Shown here piece after piece: positions 44,279-54,108 of a stretch of 64,000 bases of DNA. Source of the DNA: Winogradskyella immobilis (GTDB lineage Bacteria > Bacteroidota > Bacteroidia > Flavobacteriales > Flavobacteriaceae). Position 1 is the stretch's first letter; each line of letters starts with the position of its first letter. The stretch covers positions 96,942 to 160,941 of the forward strand of contig NZ_JAIQXX010000007.1 in the NCBI RefSeq assembly GCF_021887715.1, read 5' to 3'. The notes under the pieces were generated by a model. It did not search any database. It was not told the origin of the DNA and saw only the letters and a program-made list of their open reading frames with translations. A program made the translations under genes and the position numbers.

Positions 44279-44878
44279 TTATTCCTTTACCATAGTATAT
44301 TCACCATTAGGAACTCGTAATTCCTTTGGTGAGCCTTCATGTGGTAATATAATCCCATGAGTAGTAGCTATAGTTGCCGTTATTTGATTAAAATTTATAT
44401 ACCTTAAAACTATGACATGAGTTGTAAGATATGCCCTTAATGGGTCAGCAATGACAAGTTCTATTCGTCTTTCACTTTCATTACAATCTAAACACACAGG
44501 TTTAGCATTATTTCTAGTTATGATATTTCCAACAATATTACGGTCATAAGCATCAATAATATTATTATTTAGTGAAGGTATTGTATTAATTATTTCAGTA
44601 CCATTTTCTACATAACGATATTCTCCAATTAAAAGATCTTCGTAATTATCACCATCAAAATATTGCACTACTTTTCGTAAAACTATTCTAAATGATCTAT
44701 TTCCTGTATTGAATTCCCATGTACCTACAAATCTACCTAGATCATTATTGATGTCTTTATAATACGCACCATCCGGTGTTTCAGAAGGTGTGGCATCTAT
44801 ATTTACTACTGGTGATTGTGCCCTACAAGATAGAGTCAATATTATAAAAGTTAATAATAATAATAATATATTTTTCAT
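44279..44878 (-). CDS. DUF6705-like exported protein
   Basis: 199 residues from the ATG at 44878; an upstream ATG would lie inside the preceding gene. The signal peptide has a lipobox-like LTLSC, so it may be a lipoprotein. PDGAYYKDINNDLGRFVGTW and the following all-beta region are typical of the flavobacterial DUF6705 family, often found next to large lipoproteins. CLDCNESERRIELV is a conserved-looking loop. It starts 16 bp after the broken lipoprotein gene. Function unknown. Confidence 0.7.
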   Translation of the reverse strand: MKNILLLLLTFIILTLSCRAQSPVVNIDATPSETPDGAYYKDINNDLGRFVGTWEFNTGNRSFRIVLRKVVQYFDGDNYEDLLIGEYRYVENGTEIINTIPSLNNNIIDAYDRNIVGNIITRNNAKPVCLDCNESERRIELVIADPLRAYLTTHVIVLRYINFNQITATIATTHGIILPHEGSPKELRVPNGEYTMVKE

Positions 44879-44894
44879 AATTGTGTTTTTTAGT

Positions 44895-46570
44895 TTATCG
44901 ACAAGGTTGTGTTTCATTTACAGAATTCTCATCTGCAGATAAAGATAATTTATTCCATTTAATATTATTTACATCTTCAGCGTCCATCTTAAATAAGGAC
45001 AATCCAACGTCATGGTTATTGCTACTTATAAATTTTAAAAAAGTCTTTTCATAATTTAAAGCTGAAATATCAGGATTATTCCCTCTTGTCAAAGCTTCAT
45101 ATTCTCTTTTAAGCTCTTTATTAAATTTCCTTCTCTCTTTTCTATTGCTTAAAATATTATTTAAATTTTCAAATTTCGCCGAATTTTCAATTTTTAGAGC
45201 ATAAGTATGAACAATACCAAAAATATTAACTGATAAAACAACTGTGAATATTTCATCTCCACTATTAGCAAAATTCGCAAGGTTTTGCGAATAATTATTT
45301 CTAATCGTAACTAATGAAAGAAAATCATCTGCAGAGAACATAGGGTGTTCGTATTGATTTTGACCAAGAGGGTCTGAGTTAGTATTCTTTTGATGAGAAT
45401 GAATAATACCAAACACTCGTCCATCTCTAGGTGGATAAACATGATTATCAGCACTAGCCTCTAAATCCTTTGCCAAAGGACCATGACCCACTGGCGGTTG
45501 GCTAAAACTACCAGAATTAATTAAAGCGTATCCATTTTCAAATGAAGAAACTATCTCATTTGGCATATTCAATAGCGCCTCTCTTATATTTTTATTCTCT
45601 CCATTTTCACCAGGAATATCAGAGTGTTGATTATTTGGATCTTTTGGAGTTAATAATTTTTTAAGTTCTTCACAATTACCCTCATCATTCGACATTATTG
45701 GAGTAGTTAGTCCTTCCGCACAACCTCCTTCGTCTACAAGAAAAGATGTAGACGACGGTATTTCTTCACACTCATGAGGCTCATTGTTAGAACCATCACC
45801 AGGTGTACCGCCACTACTTGTGTTATCTGGATTTTCTTCATCATAAGGATTATCATAAGGATTATAGCCATCACCATCACCTCCAGTATTACTATCTCCA
45901 ACACATATGGTTTCAACTGTAACAACAGGCTCAGTGATTGGAAGACCCTCTTCATCAAAACACTGTGGATGTTCTTCATCAGGTTTATCTCCTACTAAAT
46001 CACAAGCAACTTTGTATGTGGTTGTAATAATGTCAAAACAAGTCTCTCCTCTTCTCCCTACATAATTTAAATTCGGATTAACTAATTTTGTTAAGCGTGT
46101 TTCTCTAATATGGTATTTTAGAGTCCGTTGTGTTAGTGTATTTACCGCAACATCAGTTCTATATTCAACAAGGTAAGTTCTTTCTACTCCATTAGGTGAT
46201 AATGAAATGAATATATTACTAACTACATTAGGTTCTGTATTTGAAATAATGGGGAATGTATATGAGCTATAACTGTTATCATAAACAATTTTTGCGACTT
46301 TAGATGAATCTATATTGAACTTATTATCACCTCTGTCTCTCTCGATAAGGTATTATCGCTAATAGCTAAAATATTCATCGATTTGTTCAGTAAATCTAGA
46401 TTCTGAGATTTGTCTTCGGCGAACTCTTTAAAAGAAATCAAATTAAACTTTGTTTTATTTTCATTAATTTCTTCTATGAAAGATTCATCTTTTTGACATC
46501 CATAAATGATTAACAAAGCTCCAAAAAGTAGAATTATACCTCTTGGATAATTTTTAAAATAGTTTCTCAT
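44895..46570 (-). pseudogene. Large lipoprotein with JAMM-like motif, split by a 2-nt frameshift
   Basis: ATG 46570 opens a lipoprotein (lipobox LIIYGC) that stops at 46310. The next frame is open without a stop from 46352 to 44895. Removing one GA from the (GA)4 tract at 46336-46343 fuses them into about 558 codons reading LSRDRGDNKFNIDSSKV. The protein has an N-terminal region with SYSSYTFPI, a Gly/Asp/Asn-rich linker and a C-terminal region with GIIHSHQ and later MFSADDF, an H-x-H ... S-x-x-D pattern as in JAMM/MPN peptidases but with longer spacing (19 residues). Whether the shift is real, reversible or a sequencing error is unresolved. Confidence 0.72.
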
Positions 46571-46877
46571 AAGCTAATTGATTTAAATGGTTAATAACTC
46601 AAAATTATGTTGTTGATATGCATAACCCAATAGATAATGAGTAAACAAGGTCTTTTAATTAGTAAACAGTATCTTAAGGTTAGTGATCTTTTTAAAGTTA
46701 TAACAATAAAGTATGCCATACTATACGTAAAACTACGTATGACAGGTTGTCAAAACCTCGACATAAAACAATATTGCATCGACAAAGTGTTGAAAATTAA
46801 AAGAACATTAAATCTGTTAATTTTTAAAGATTCTAGAAACAACTTCTTTAACCCAAAATATTTATAAATACAACGCA

Positions 46878-46909
46878 TAAAAAAAGCGACGAGCTTTCGC
46901 TGTCGCTTT
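46878..46909 (-). terminator. Intrinsic terminator after the TerB gene
   Basis: On the minus strand AAAGCGAC (46909-46902) pairs with GTCGCTTT (46890-46883), followed by a T-run, 29 bp after the TerB stop. The rest of the 46571-46937 gap (367 bp) shows no convincing gene. Confidence 0.8.
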
Positions 46910-46937
46910 ACTATATTAAATGAATAATAGATATTCT

Positions 46938-47369
46938 CTATTGATTCATATTTTTCATTTCATCCGTAAAGGCTTCTAAATCTAATTTATCATGTGCTAA
47001 TGTCAATGCTTTATCCGCAATGTATTTTACATTTTTTACATTAAACCCAATCCCTACACAAAGTTTCTCTAATAAGCGAAGTTGTTTAGGACCTTCAATA
47101 TCATCAGCCCAAACCATACGTGCTAAATCGTATAAACGTTCTATACGTGTATTGTAAGACAATGGTGCATTTAAAGGATGTGTTTTATAATTTTTTAAAA
47201 TCTGCTTGTATTCAATCTCTGTAATATCTAATCGTGTAGCTAAGCGATCTAAAAATGCTTTCTCTTCTTCTGCAATAACATTATCGCTCATTGCTATTTT
47301 TACAATCGCTGCAAAATGATCTTCGTTTCGTTTTTTAAATCCGCTTTCAAATAATTCTGAAAATGACAT
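46938..47369 (-). CDS. TerB family protein
   Basis: 143 residues, all-helical, soluble. The pattern FAAIVKIAMSDNVIAEEEKAFLDRLATRLDI (starting HFAAIVKIAMSDNVIAEEE) matches the TerB/DjlA N-terminal helical bundle with its acidic metal-binding loop. The family is linked to tellurite resistance and stress in ter operons, but this copy stands alone. A clear terminator follows. The start MSFSELFESGFKKRNEDH is supported by length. Confidence 0.82.
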   Translation of the reverse strand: MSFSELFESGFKKRNEDHFAAIVKIAMSDNVIAEEEKAFLDRLATRLDITEIEYKQILKNYKTHPLNAPLSYNTRIERLYDLARMVWADDIEGPKQLRLLEKLCVGIGFNVKNVKYIADKALTLAHDKLDLEAFTDEMKNMNQ

Positions 47370-47441
47370 ATCTATAATTTTTAGTGGTGCAAAGATATAT
47401 CTAATAATAGATTATTTCAATTAATAAGCCCTCAAAAATTT

Positions 47442-47449
47442 TATATTTG
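47442..47449 (+). promoter_or_regulatory. -7 box upstream of mfd
   Basis: TATATTTG, a perfect TAnnTTTG. The leader to the proposed TTG start would be about 110 nt. No clear -33 box. Confidence 0.4.
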
Positions 47450-47551
47450 CAATCCAATATTTTGCTTTTGAGTAACGTACAGAAGAAAAAGCTCATTAAA
47501 CATTATTAAAGGAAAACATTTTTACATATTTAGATATAAACATCGACGCAT

Positions 47552-47575
47552 TTTAAATCTCAATTATTGAGTAAA
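47552..47575 (+). repeat. 24-bp dyad repeat, copy 2, overlapping the mfd start
   Basis: TTTAAAT then CTCAATTATTGAG and TAAA. Two compensating changes relative to copies 1 and 3 keep the stem. The proposed TTG start of mfd (47567-47569) lies in its right arm. Confidence 0.55.
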
Positions 47576-50500
47576 ACATTAATTTCTCAGAACTATTTAC
47601 AGACTTTGCAAATGCAAAATCTGCAAAATACTATTGCCAATACTGAAGGAAAAACACATTTAAAAGGACTTATCGGCTCCTCACTTTCGATAGTTTTGGC
47701 AGAAGCTTTTAAAACTGCAAATAAACCTTTTGTTGTTGTTTTTAATGATAAAGAAGAAGCTGCATATTATCTCAACGATTTAGAGCAGCTTATTAACAGT
47801 AAAGATGTTCTTTTTTATCCAGGAAGTTATCGTCGCCCTTACCAAATTGAAGAAACCAACAATGCTAATGTGTTGTTACGCGCCGAAGTATTAAACCGCA
47901 TTAATTCCAGAAAAAAACCATCACTTATTGTTACTTATCCTGATGCGCTTTTTGAAAAAGTGGTCACCAAACGAGAGCTTGAAAAAAATACTTTAAAAGT
48001 AACTGTTGGAGATGATTTGTCTATAGATTTTGTTAATGAGGTATTGTTTGAGTACAAGTTTAAACGTGTAGATTTTGTTACCGAACCTGGTGATTTTTCT
48101 GTTAGAGGTGGCATTGTCGATGTATTTTCATTTTCTCATGATGAACCTTACCGAATTGAATTTTTTGGAGACGAAGTGGATAGCATTAGAACTTTTGATG
48201 TAGAGACACAACTCTCTACAGATCGTATTAAAAAAGTAAGCATTATCCCTAATGTAGCTAATAAATTTATTGAAGATAAACGCGAAAGTTTTTTGAAATA
48301 TATGGCTTCAAAAACAGTAGTGTTTTTAAAAAATGCAGATGTTTTATTTTCTAAAATTGAAATGTTTTACGAAAAAGCCACTGAAGCTTTTAATACGCTT
48401 TCTGAAGATATTAAACATGCATCACCCGATGAATTGTTTTGTAATTCAGAATTACTAAAGCGTCAGCTTTTAGATTATAATACTATAGAATTTGGTGCTT
48501 CGACTTTGCTCAGCAACCATTCGACTTTGTTCAATAATCAGTTAATCGAATTTAATACTAAACCGCAACCTTCTTTCAATAAGCAATTCAATCTTTTAAT
48601 TGAAGATTTAAATACTAACCACCAACAAGGCATTACCAATTATATTGCCTGTGTTAGTGAGCAGCAAGCCAAACGGTTTCATGATATTTTCGCTTCGAGT
48701 GACCTCAACGACCACGAAGAGCAAAAGGTACATTATAAAACAATTGTAATTTCACTCTATCAGGGTTTTATAGATTCTAACAATAAAATAGCTGTTTATA
48801 CCGATCATCAAATCTTTGATCGCTATCATAAATTTCACTTAAAAAATGGGTATGCCAAAAAACAAGCCATTACTCTAAAGGAATTAACCAACTTAGAGAT
48901 TGATGATTATGTTACGCATATTGATCATGGTATTGGTAAATTTGGTGGATTACAAAAAATAGATGTTGAAGGTAAAAAGCAAGAAGCTATAAAACTGGTT
49001 TATGGTGAGCGCGATGTTTTGTATTTAAGCATTCATTCATTACATAAAATCACAAAGTTTAATGGTAAAGATGGCAAACCTCCTAAAGTATATAAATTAG
49101 GAAGCAAAGCATGGAAAACGCTAAAACAGAAAACAAAATCTAGAGTCAAAGAAATTGCTTTTAATCTTATTAAACTCTATGCAAAACGTAAGCTAAAGAA
49201 AGGGTTTCAATATGCGCCTGATAGTCATATGCAACATGAGTTAGAGGCGTCTTTTGTTTATGAAGACACACCAGACCAAATCACTTCTACTGCCGATATA
49301 AAAGCAGATATGGAAAGTGAACGTCCTATGGATCGCTTAGTCTGTGGAGATGTCGGTTTTGGTAAAACTGAAGTGGCTATAAGAGCTGCGTTTAAAGCTG
49401 TTGATAATGGAAAGCAAGTTGCCGTATTGGTACCAACAACCATTTTAGCCTATCAACATTCACGCACGTTTAAAGAACGTTTAAAAGACTTCCCAGTTAC
49501 AGTAGATTACCTTAACCGATTTAGAACAGCTAAAGAAAAAAGAGAAACTCTTGAAGGTTTAGAAAAAGGACGCGTAGATATTATTATTGGTACGCACCAA
49601 CTCGCTAATAAAAACGTGAAGTTTAAAAACCTTGGTTTACTCATCGTTGACGAAGAACAAAAATTTGGAGTTGCTGTAAAAGAGCGCTTAAAAACTATAA
49701 AAGAAAATGTAGATGTTCTTACTTTAACTGCTACACCAATACCTAGAACATTGCAGTTTAGTTTAATGGCAGCAAGAGATTTGTCTGTAATTACTACACC
49801 TCCGCCAAATCGTTATCCTATTGAGAGTCATGTTATTCGTTTTAATGAAGAAACAATTAGAGATGCTGTGAGTTATGAGATTCAGCGTGGAGGTCAAATA
49901 TTTTTTATCCATAATAGAATAGAAAATATAAAAGAGGTTACTGGTATGATTCAACGTTTGGTGCCAGATGCAAAAATTGGTATTGGACATGGGCAACTCG
50001 ACGGTAAAAAACTCGAGGAGTTAATGTTGGCTTTCATCAATGGAGAGTTTGATGTTTTAGTAAGTACAACTATTGTAGAAAGTGGTTTAGACGTACCAAA
50101 TGCAAATACTATTTTTATTAATAATGCTAATAATTTTGGGTTAAGCGATTTACATCAAATGCGAGGACGAGTTGGTCGTAGTAATAAAAAAGCTTTTTGC
50201 TATTTCATCACCCCAGAGTATTCTGCCATGACCAATGATGCGCGTAAACGTATTTCTGCATTAGAGCAATTTACAGAACTAGGTAGTGGTTTTAATATTG
50301 CTATGAAAGATTTAGAAATTAGAGGTGCAGGAGATTTATTAGGAGGAGAACAAAGTGGTTTTATTAATGATATTGGTTTTGATACCTATCAAAAAATATT
50401 AAATGAAGCTATTGAAGAGCTTAAAGAATCTGAATTTGCAGATCTCTATAAAGACGATGGCAAACCAAAACAATACGTTAAAGACATTACTATTGATACT

Positions 50501-50935
50501 GATTTTGAATTGCTTTTCCCTGATGATTATGTTAATAATATTACAGAACGTCTAAATCTATACACTAAGCTTAATGAGATAAAAACGGAAGAACAATTAC
50601 TACAGTTTGAAACTGAGATTGTAGATCGTTTTGGCGAGTTGCCAACTCAAGTTTTAGATTTACTAGATAGTGTCCGTTTAAAATGGCTAGCTATAGATCT
50701 AGGTATAGAAAAGCTTATTATGAAACAACATAAGTTGATCGGGTATTTTATTCAAGATCAGCAAAGTGCATTTTACCAAAGTAATAACTTTGGACGTGTT
50801 TTACAATTTGTTCAAGCTAACCCTAAAGCTTGTAAAATGAAAGAAAAACAAACCAGATCTGGCCTGCGGTTATTACTTACGTTTGAAAACATAAAATCCA
50901 CAAAAAAAGCACTTAATACATTATCTCAGATATGA
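47567..50935 (+). CDS. mfd: Transcription-repair coupling factor Mfd
   Basis: 1,122 residues from a TTG start (MSKTLISQNYLQTLQ); no ATG is available near the conserved N-terminus. Domains in order: UvrB-like module (about 20-300), RNA polymerase-interacting CarD-like domain (about 440-540, DDYVTHIDHGIGKFGG), superfamily 2 helicase with CGDVGFGKTE (Walker A, about 593) and IVDEEQKFGV (about 694), helicase C domain and the TRCF C-terminal domain. It removes stalled RNA polymerase at lesions and recruits UvrA. Tandem 21-nt copies encode STLLSNHSTLFNNQ near residue 313. Translation is coupled to the EamA gene (4-bp overlap). Confidence 0.95.
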   Translation: MSKTLISQNYLQTLQMQNLQNTIANTEGKTHLKGLIGSSLSIVLAEAFKTANKPFVVVFNDKEEAAYYLNDLEQLINSKDVLFYPGSYRRPYQIEETNNANVLLRAEVLNRINSRKKPSLIVTYPDALFEKVVTKRELEKNTLKVTVGDDLSIDFVNEVLFEYKFKRVDFVTEPGDFSVRGGIVDVFSFSHDEPYRIEFFGDEVDSIRTFDVETQLSTDRIKKVSIIPNVANKFIEDKRESFLKYMASKTVVFLKNADVLFSKIEMFYEKATEAFNTLSEDIKHASPDELFCNSELLKRQLLDYNTIEFGASTLLSNHSTLFNNQLIEFNTKPQPSFNKQFNLLIEDLNTNHQQGITNYIACVSEQQAKRFHDIFASSDLNDHEEQKVHYKTIVISLYQGFIDSNNKIAVYTDHQIFDRYHKFHLKNGYAKKQAITLKELTNLEIDDYVTHIDHGIGKFGGLQKIDVEGKKQEAIKLVYGERDVLYLSIHSLHKITKFNGKDGKPPKVYKLGSKAWKTLKQKTKSRVKEIAFNLIKLYAKRKLKKGFQYAPDSHMQHELEASFVYEDTPDQITSTADIKADMESERPMDRLVCGDVGFGKTEVAIRAAFKAVDNGKQVAVLVPTTILAYQHSRTFKERLKDFPVTVDYLNRFRTAKEKRETLEGLEKGRVDIIIGTHQLANKNVKFKNLGLLIVDEEQKFGVAVKERLKTIKENVDVLTLTATPIPRTLQFSLMAARDLSVITTPPPNRYPIESHVIRFNEETIRDAVSYEIQRGGQIFFIHNRIENIKEVTGMIQRLVPDAKIGIGHGQLDGKKLEELMLAFINGEFDVLVSTTIVESGLDVPNANTIFINNANNFGLSDLHQMRGRVGRSNKKAFCYFITPEYSAMTNDARKRISALEQFTELGSGFNIAMKDLEIRGAGDLLGGEQSGFINDIGFDTYQKILNEAIEELKESEFADLYKDDGKPKQYVKDITIDTDFELLFPDDYVNNITERLNLYTKLNEIKTEEQLLQFETEIVDRFGELPTQVLDLLDSVRLKWLAIDLGIEKLIMKQHKLIGYFIQDQQSAFYQSNNFGRVLQFVQANPKACKMKEKQTRSGLRLLLTFENIKSTKKALNTLSQI

Positions 50936-51810
50936 ATAGTCATATAAAACATGTGTTTTGGCTAACCTTAGCTACGCTCTTTATTAGTACCTCAGGAGCT
51001 TTAGGTAAGTTTATTGCCATACCTGCGCCTGTGTTAGTATGGTGGAGATCTGCATTAGCTGCTATCTGTTTATTAGCATTTTGTTTTTATAAAAAAATTT
51101 CTCTGAAAGTAAGTGTTAAAGATCAGTTACCCTTTGTTATTAGCGCTGTTTTTATGGGTGCACATTGGATTACCTATTTCTATGCTTTAAAACTATCTAA
51201 TGTTGCAATTGGTATGCTATCATTATTTACATTTCCAGTAATAACAGCCTTATTAGAGCCTGCTTTTTCTAAGGTAAAATTCGATCCTACACATATTCTA
51301 CTAGGCACATTGGTTTTAGTAGGCATCTATATTTTAGCTCCTGAATTTAATATAGAAAACAATGATTTAAAAGGCCTTTTATTAGGGTTGCTTTCTGCAG
51401 TCTGTTATGCATTAAGAACGCTTATACTAAAACAACATGTCTCAAAATATAACGGAACAGCACTAATGTTTTATCAGGTTTTAATATTAACCCTAATTTT
51501 ATCTCCGACGCTATATTATATGGATACTTCGGGTATAAAAACACAATTTCCATACGTAATACTATTAGCGGTATTAACCACAGCTATAGGACATACGATG
51601 TTTGTTAATAGTTTAACATATTTTAAAGTAAGTACCGCAAGTATTATTGCAAGTGCGCAACCTATTTTTGGAATTATTATCGCTTACTTTTTCTTAAAAG
51701 AAATTCCTAACTGGAATACCTTTTGGGGAGGTTTACTAATTATTTCTACCGTAATCATAGAAAGTTTTCGGTCTAGAAAACAACTTCGGAGCAATAACAA
51801 AAAGTATTAA
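50932..51810 (+). CDS. EamA (DMT family) transporter
   Basis: 292 residues with ten predicted membrane helices in two EamA repeats (first about 5-135, second about 150-285). Typical features are SGALGKFI, PVLVWWRSALA, FMGAHWITYFYALKLSNVAI, and in repeat 2 LTYFKVSTASIIASAQPIFG. Substrates of this subgroup are unknown metabolites. The start overlaps the mfd stop by 4 bp. Confidence 0.9.
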   Translation: MNSHIKHVFWLTLATLFISTSGALGKFIAIPAPVLVWWRSALAAICLLAFCFYKKISLKVSVKDQLPFVISAVFMGAHWITYFYALKLSNVAIGMLSLFTFPVITALLEPAFSKVKFDPTHILLGTLVLVGIYILAPEFNIENNDLKGLLLGLLSAVCYALRTLILKQHVSKYNGTALMFYQVLILTLILSPTLYYMDTSGIKTQFPYVILLAVLTTAIGHTMFVNSLTYFKVSTASIIASAQPIFGIIIAYFFLKEIPNWNTFWGGLLIISTVIIESFRSRKQLRSNNKKY

Positions 51811-51849
51811 AAGAAAACCGTTTTTGGTTTTAAGATAAATCACTAAGTA

Positions 51850-51873
51850 TTTAAATCTCGATTATCGAGAAAA
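51850..51873 (+). repeat. 24-bp dyad repeat, copy 3
   Basis: TTTAAAT then CTCGATTATCGAG and AAAA, between the EamA and TlpA-like genes. It matches copy 1 at 40022 (minus strand) almost exactly. The stem is 6 bp around a central T. Confidence 0.6.
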
Positions 51874-51886
51874 AAGTAAGGTGTAA

Positions 51887-51894
51887 TACCTTTG
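51887..51894 (+). promoter_or_regulatory. -7 box of the TlpA-like gene
   Basis: TACCTTTG, a perfect TAnnTTTG, 42 bp before the ATG at 51937. Confidence 0.45.
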
Positions 51895-51936
51895 GCTTAA
51901 TTTTTGAATATTAAATTTGTATAAAAAATAAATCCA

Positions 51937-53241
51937 ATGAAACAATTAATTTTTGTGATTCTAATTTCTCCTTTCTTAGGGTTTACCCAACAACAGATAC
52001 ATGGGACATTTTCACCCGCTACAGATTTTACATACGCTTTTTTGTATAGAGCCACTACAGATGGAGCAGATTATGTTGAACGTGCAAAGCTAGATAGTCT
52101 TGGTAATTTCACTATTAAATTAGATGAATCGGCAGAACCTGGTATATATAAAATAGTCTATGCGGTTCCTCCTGAAGAAAATAATTTCGATTTTATCTAT
52201 AACGGAAAAGAAGATGTTGCTTTCAATTTTAGTTTTGATAATGGCGTTGAGTTTACTGAATCTATAGAAAATAAACTTTGGAACTCTTACTTAAAGAGTA
52301 TGGAAATGGTTAATCAAACAATTAGCAATTATTATACAAAAGAAAACGTTGATAAAAAGGGTTTTGATGCTATTTTTAAAACATTAAAAGACACACAATT
52401 GGTCTACGAAGATGAAGCCAAAGAAGCTTTAGTTAAAACTTTTATTACATCTAACAAACCTTATATACCTGAAGGATTTCAGGATGTATCTACCTATTCT
52501 GAAAATTTAAAAAATACGTATTTTAATAATATAGATTTCAGCAACACATTATTACAAAGTTCTACTTTTATTAGAGACCGTGTTAATGCATTTATTTTTG
52601 GTTTATCTTCTTCATCTGACTCTAACTCCTATAAAGAGCTTATTGAAATACTTGTTAATAAGCTTAATAATTATTCTGATGAAATAAAAAGTACGCAGTT
52701 AAGATTATTATGGGAACAATTTGCACAACAAGACAATCATGATATTGCCAACTATATTTCGGACAAATACCTTTTTGATATTGCTAAGGCTACAAATGAC
52801 ACCGTTTTAGAGCAAACACTTACAAGTTATAAAAATGTATCTGTTGGGTCTATTGCCCCAGATTTTGAAATTATATCTACACCTAATACACTAAGATTAT
52901 CCGATTTAAAAGACAGCGACCAATATCTCCTTATTTTTTGGAGTAGTACTTGTGGACATTGCCTTAGTGAATTACCAATGGTCAAAAAATTATTAGAGAC
53001 GCAACCCAATATAAAAGTGATTGCTTTTGGTCTTGAAGACAATCGCTCTACTTGGGATAAAGAAATTAAAAACTTCCCCGATTTTATTCATGGTATTGGT
53101 TTAAATAAATGGGAAAATCCTATAGTAGAAACTTATAGTATTGCAGCAACACCAACATATTTTCTTTTAGATGCTAAAAAGACCATTTTAGCTAAACCAT
53201 ATGATTTTGAAGCCTTGCAAGCTTATTTGACAAAAAAATAA
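51937..53241 (+). CDS. TlpA-like exported thioredoxin-fold protein
   Basis: 434 residues with a signal peptide (cleavage near GFTQQ). Residues 20-110 are a beta-rich N-terminal domain of the type often fused to thioredoxins in Bacteroidota (DUF4369-like). Residues 115-290 are helical. The C-terminal thioredoxin domain (about 300-434) has the redox site CGHC in FWSSTCGHCLSELPMVKKLL and the cis-Pro region AATPTYFLLD. It probably handles disulfides in the periplasm. It ends at a bidirectional terminator. Confidence 0.9.
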   Translation: MKQLIFVILISPFLGFTQQQIHGTFSPATDFTYAFLYRATTDGADYVERAKLDSLGNFTIKLDESAEPGIYKIVYAVPPEENNFDFIYNGKEDVAFNFSFDNGVEFTESIENKLWNSYLKSMEMVNQTISNYYTKENVDKKGFDAIFKTLKDTQLVYEDEAKEALVKTFITSNKPYIPEGFQDVSTYSENLKNTYFNNIDFSNTLLQSSTFIRDRVNAFIFGLSSSSDSNSYKELIEILVNKLNNYSDEIKSTQLRLLWEQFAQQDNHDIANYISDKYLFDIAKATNDTVLEQTLTSYKNVSVGSIAPDFEIISTPNTLRLSDLKDSDQYLLIFWSSTCGHCLSELPMVKKLLETQPNIKVIAFGLEDNRSTWDKEIKNFPDFIHGIGLNKWENPIVETYSIAATPTYFLLDAKKTILAKPYDFEALQAYLTKK

Positions 53242-53273
53242 AAGGAGAGTTCTTTTTCAAGAATCCTCCTTTT
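53240..53273. terminator. Bidirectional terminator between convergent genes
   Basis: AAAAGGAG (53240-53247) pairs with CTCCTTTT (53266-53273); the inner TTCTT and AAGAA extend the stem. It separates the TlpA-like gene and the minus-strand lipoprotein gene. Confidence 0.8.
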
Positions 53274-53309
53274 AACATTATTATTTGCGGTTCAGTAATG
53301 TTTTTTAAT

Positions 53310-53900
53310 TTACCTCACTGGTGTTGCTCTACAACCAGATAAGTCTATAGTGGCATACATTGCCCAACTTCTTCCACCAAAATCTTCTCCTTCAGCCCAT
53401 GCGGTTTCTTGGTCACCATTTTCGTTCTCTACTACAGCATGCGCAGCAATACAAAATTGGTCGCCTAATTCTTCAGCATTAAAATAATAAGATATTTCGT
53501 TTACATTATCTTCATGTTCAGAAGCATATTCAAATCGTCCTATTTTTGGGTTTCCAGATCCAGTAGATGGAAAACTTAAATTATCACATGCACTAATACT
53601 AAAGTGTACTGCAGATATATCCCAATCTTCATTAGTCTCATAAGAGATTATAATCTCATCTCCATCTATATCAAAAGAAACTACACCAGCATCTATATGT
53701 TGACCTGCTATTAATGGTTTTAAAACGCAAGGAAACTCGTCCAAAGTTCCTCTAGAAGCACTCCTTTTAGAGGCTTCCATTGTGTAACTTAAATTACTAT
53801 AATTATTTTCGGTTTGTTCAATTTCCTCGATAGAACTTTCAGATGTACACGCAGTAGCTAGAAGTGCAGCCGCAGCAAGGATAAAAATAATTTTTTTCAT
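53310..53900 (-). CDS. Predicted lipoprotein, unknown
   Basis: 196 residues with a lipobox (LLATAC). A Ser/Glu/Asn-rich spacer (20-50) is followed by an all-beta region (VSFDIDGDEIIISYETNEDW, VHFSISACDNL, FEYASEHEDNVNEISYYFNA). Three cysteines (CVLK, CDNL, FCIAAHA) and a C-terminal LSGCRATPVR are present. WAEGEDFGGRSWAMY is conserved-looking. No named family. Single gene; the terminator at 53240 ends it. Confidence 0.65.
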   Translation of the reverse strand: MKKIIFILAAAALLATACTSESSIEEIEQTENNYSNLSYTMEASKRSASRGTLDEFPCVLKPLIAGQHIDAGVVSFDIDGDEIIISYETNEDWDISAVHFSISACDNLSFPSTGSGNPKIGRFEYASEHEDNVNEISYYFNAEELGDQFCIAAHAVVENENGDQETAWAEGEDFGGRSWAMYATIDLSGCRATPVR

Positions 53901-54065
53901 GATTAAGTCAATTTGGGTTCAGTCCAAAAGTATTGTAACGCCTTGTTTCTCTATTAATTAATCGTTAACCAACGTTTTTTTACGACTAATCATATGCGCT
54001 TTCGACTAAAGGTGAATTTCTACTGCCAAAAAAGATATTGACTATTCAAAAAGGTTCAAAACAAG

Positions 54066-54103
54066 AAAACGCTCAGTAAACATATAGCTTAACTGAGCGT
54101 TTT
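54066..54103. terminator. 12-bp-stem terminator with no annotated gene before it
   Basis: AAAACGCTCAGT (54066-54077), 14-nt loop, ACTGAGCGTTTT (54092-54103). It lies in a 484-bp gap (53901-54384). It would end a plus-strand transcript starting after 53900 or the minus-strand frame at 54109. Confidence 0.7.
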
Positions 54104-54108
54104 GGAAA

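Noticed and set aside
45734..45998. Frames on both strands within the large lipoprotein gene
   Set aside because: They arise from the Gly/Asp/Asn-rich linker codons; the long open frame on the minus strand explains the region.
46637..46867. 76-codon plus-strand frame between the broken lipoprotein and TerB genes
   Set aside because: Lys/Leu-rich with no family resemblance, no clear promoter, in a gap otherwise explained by divergent leader and terminator.
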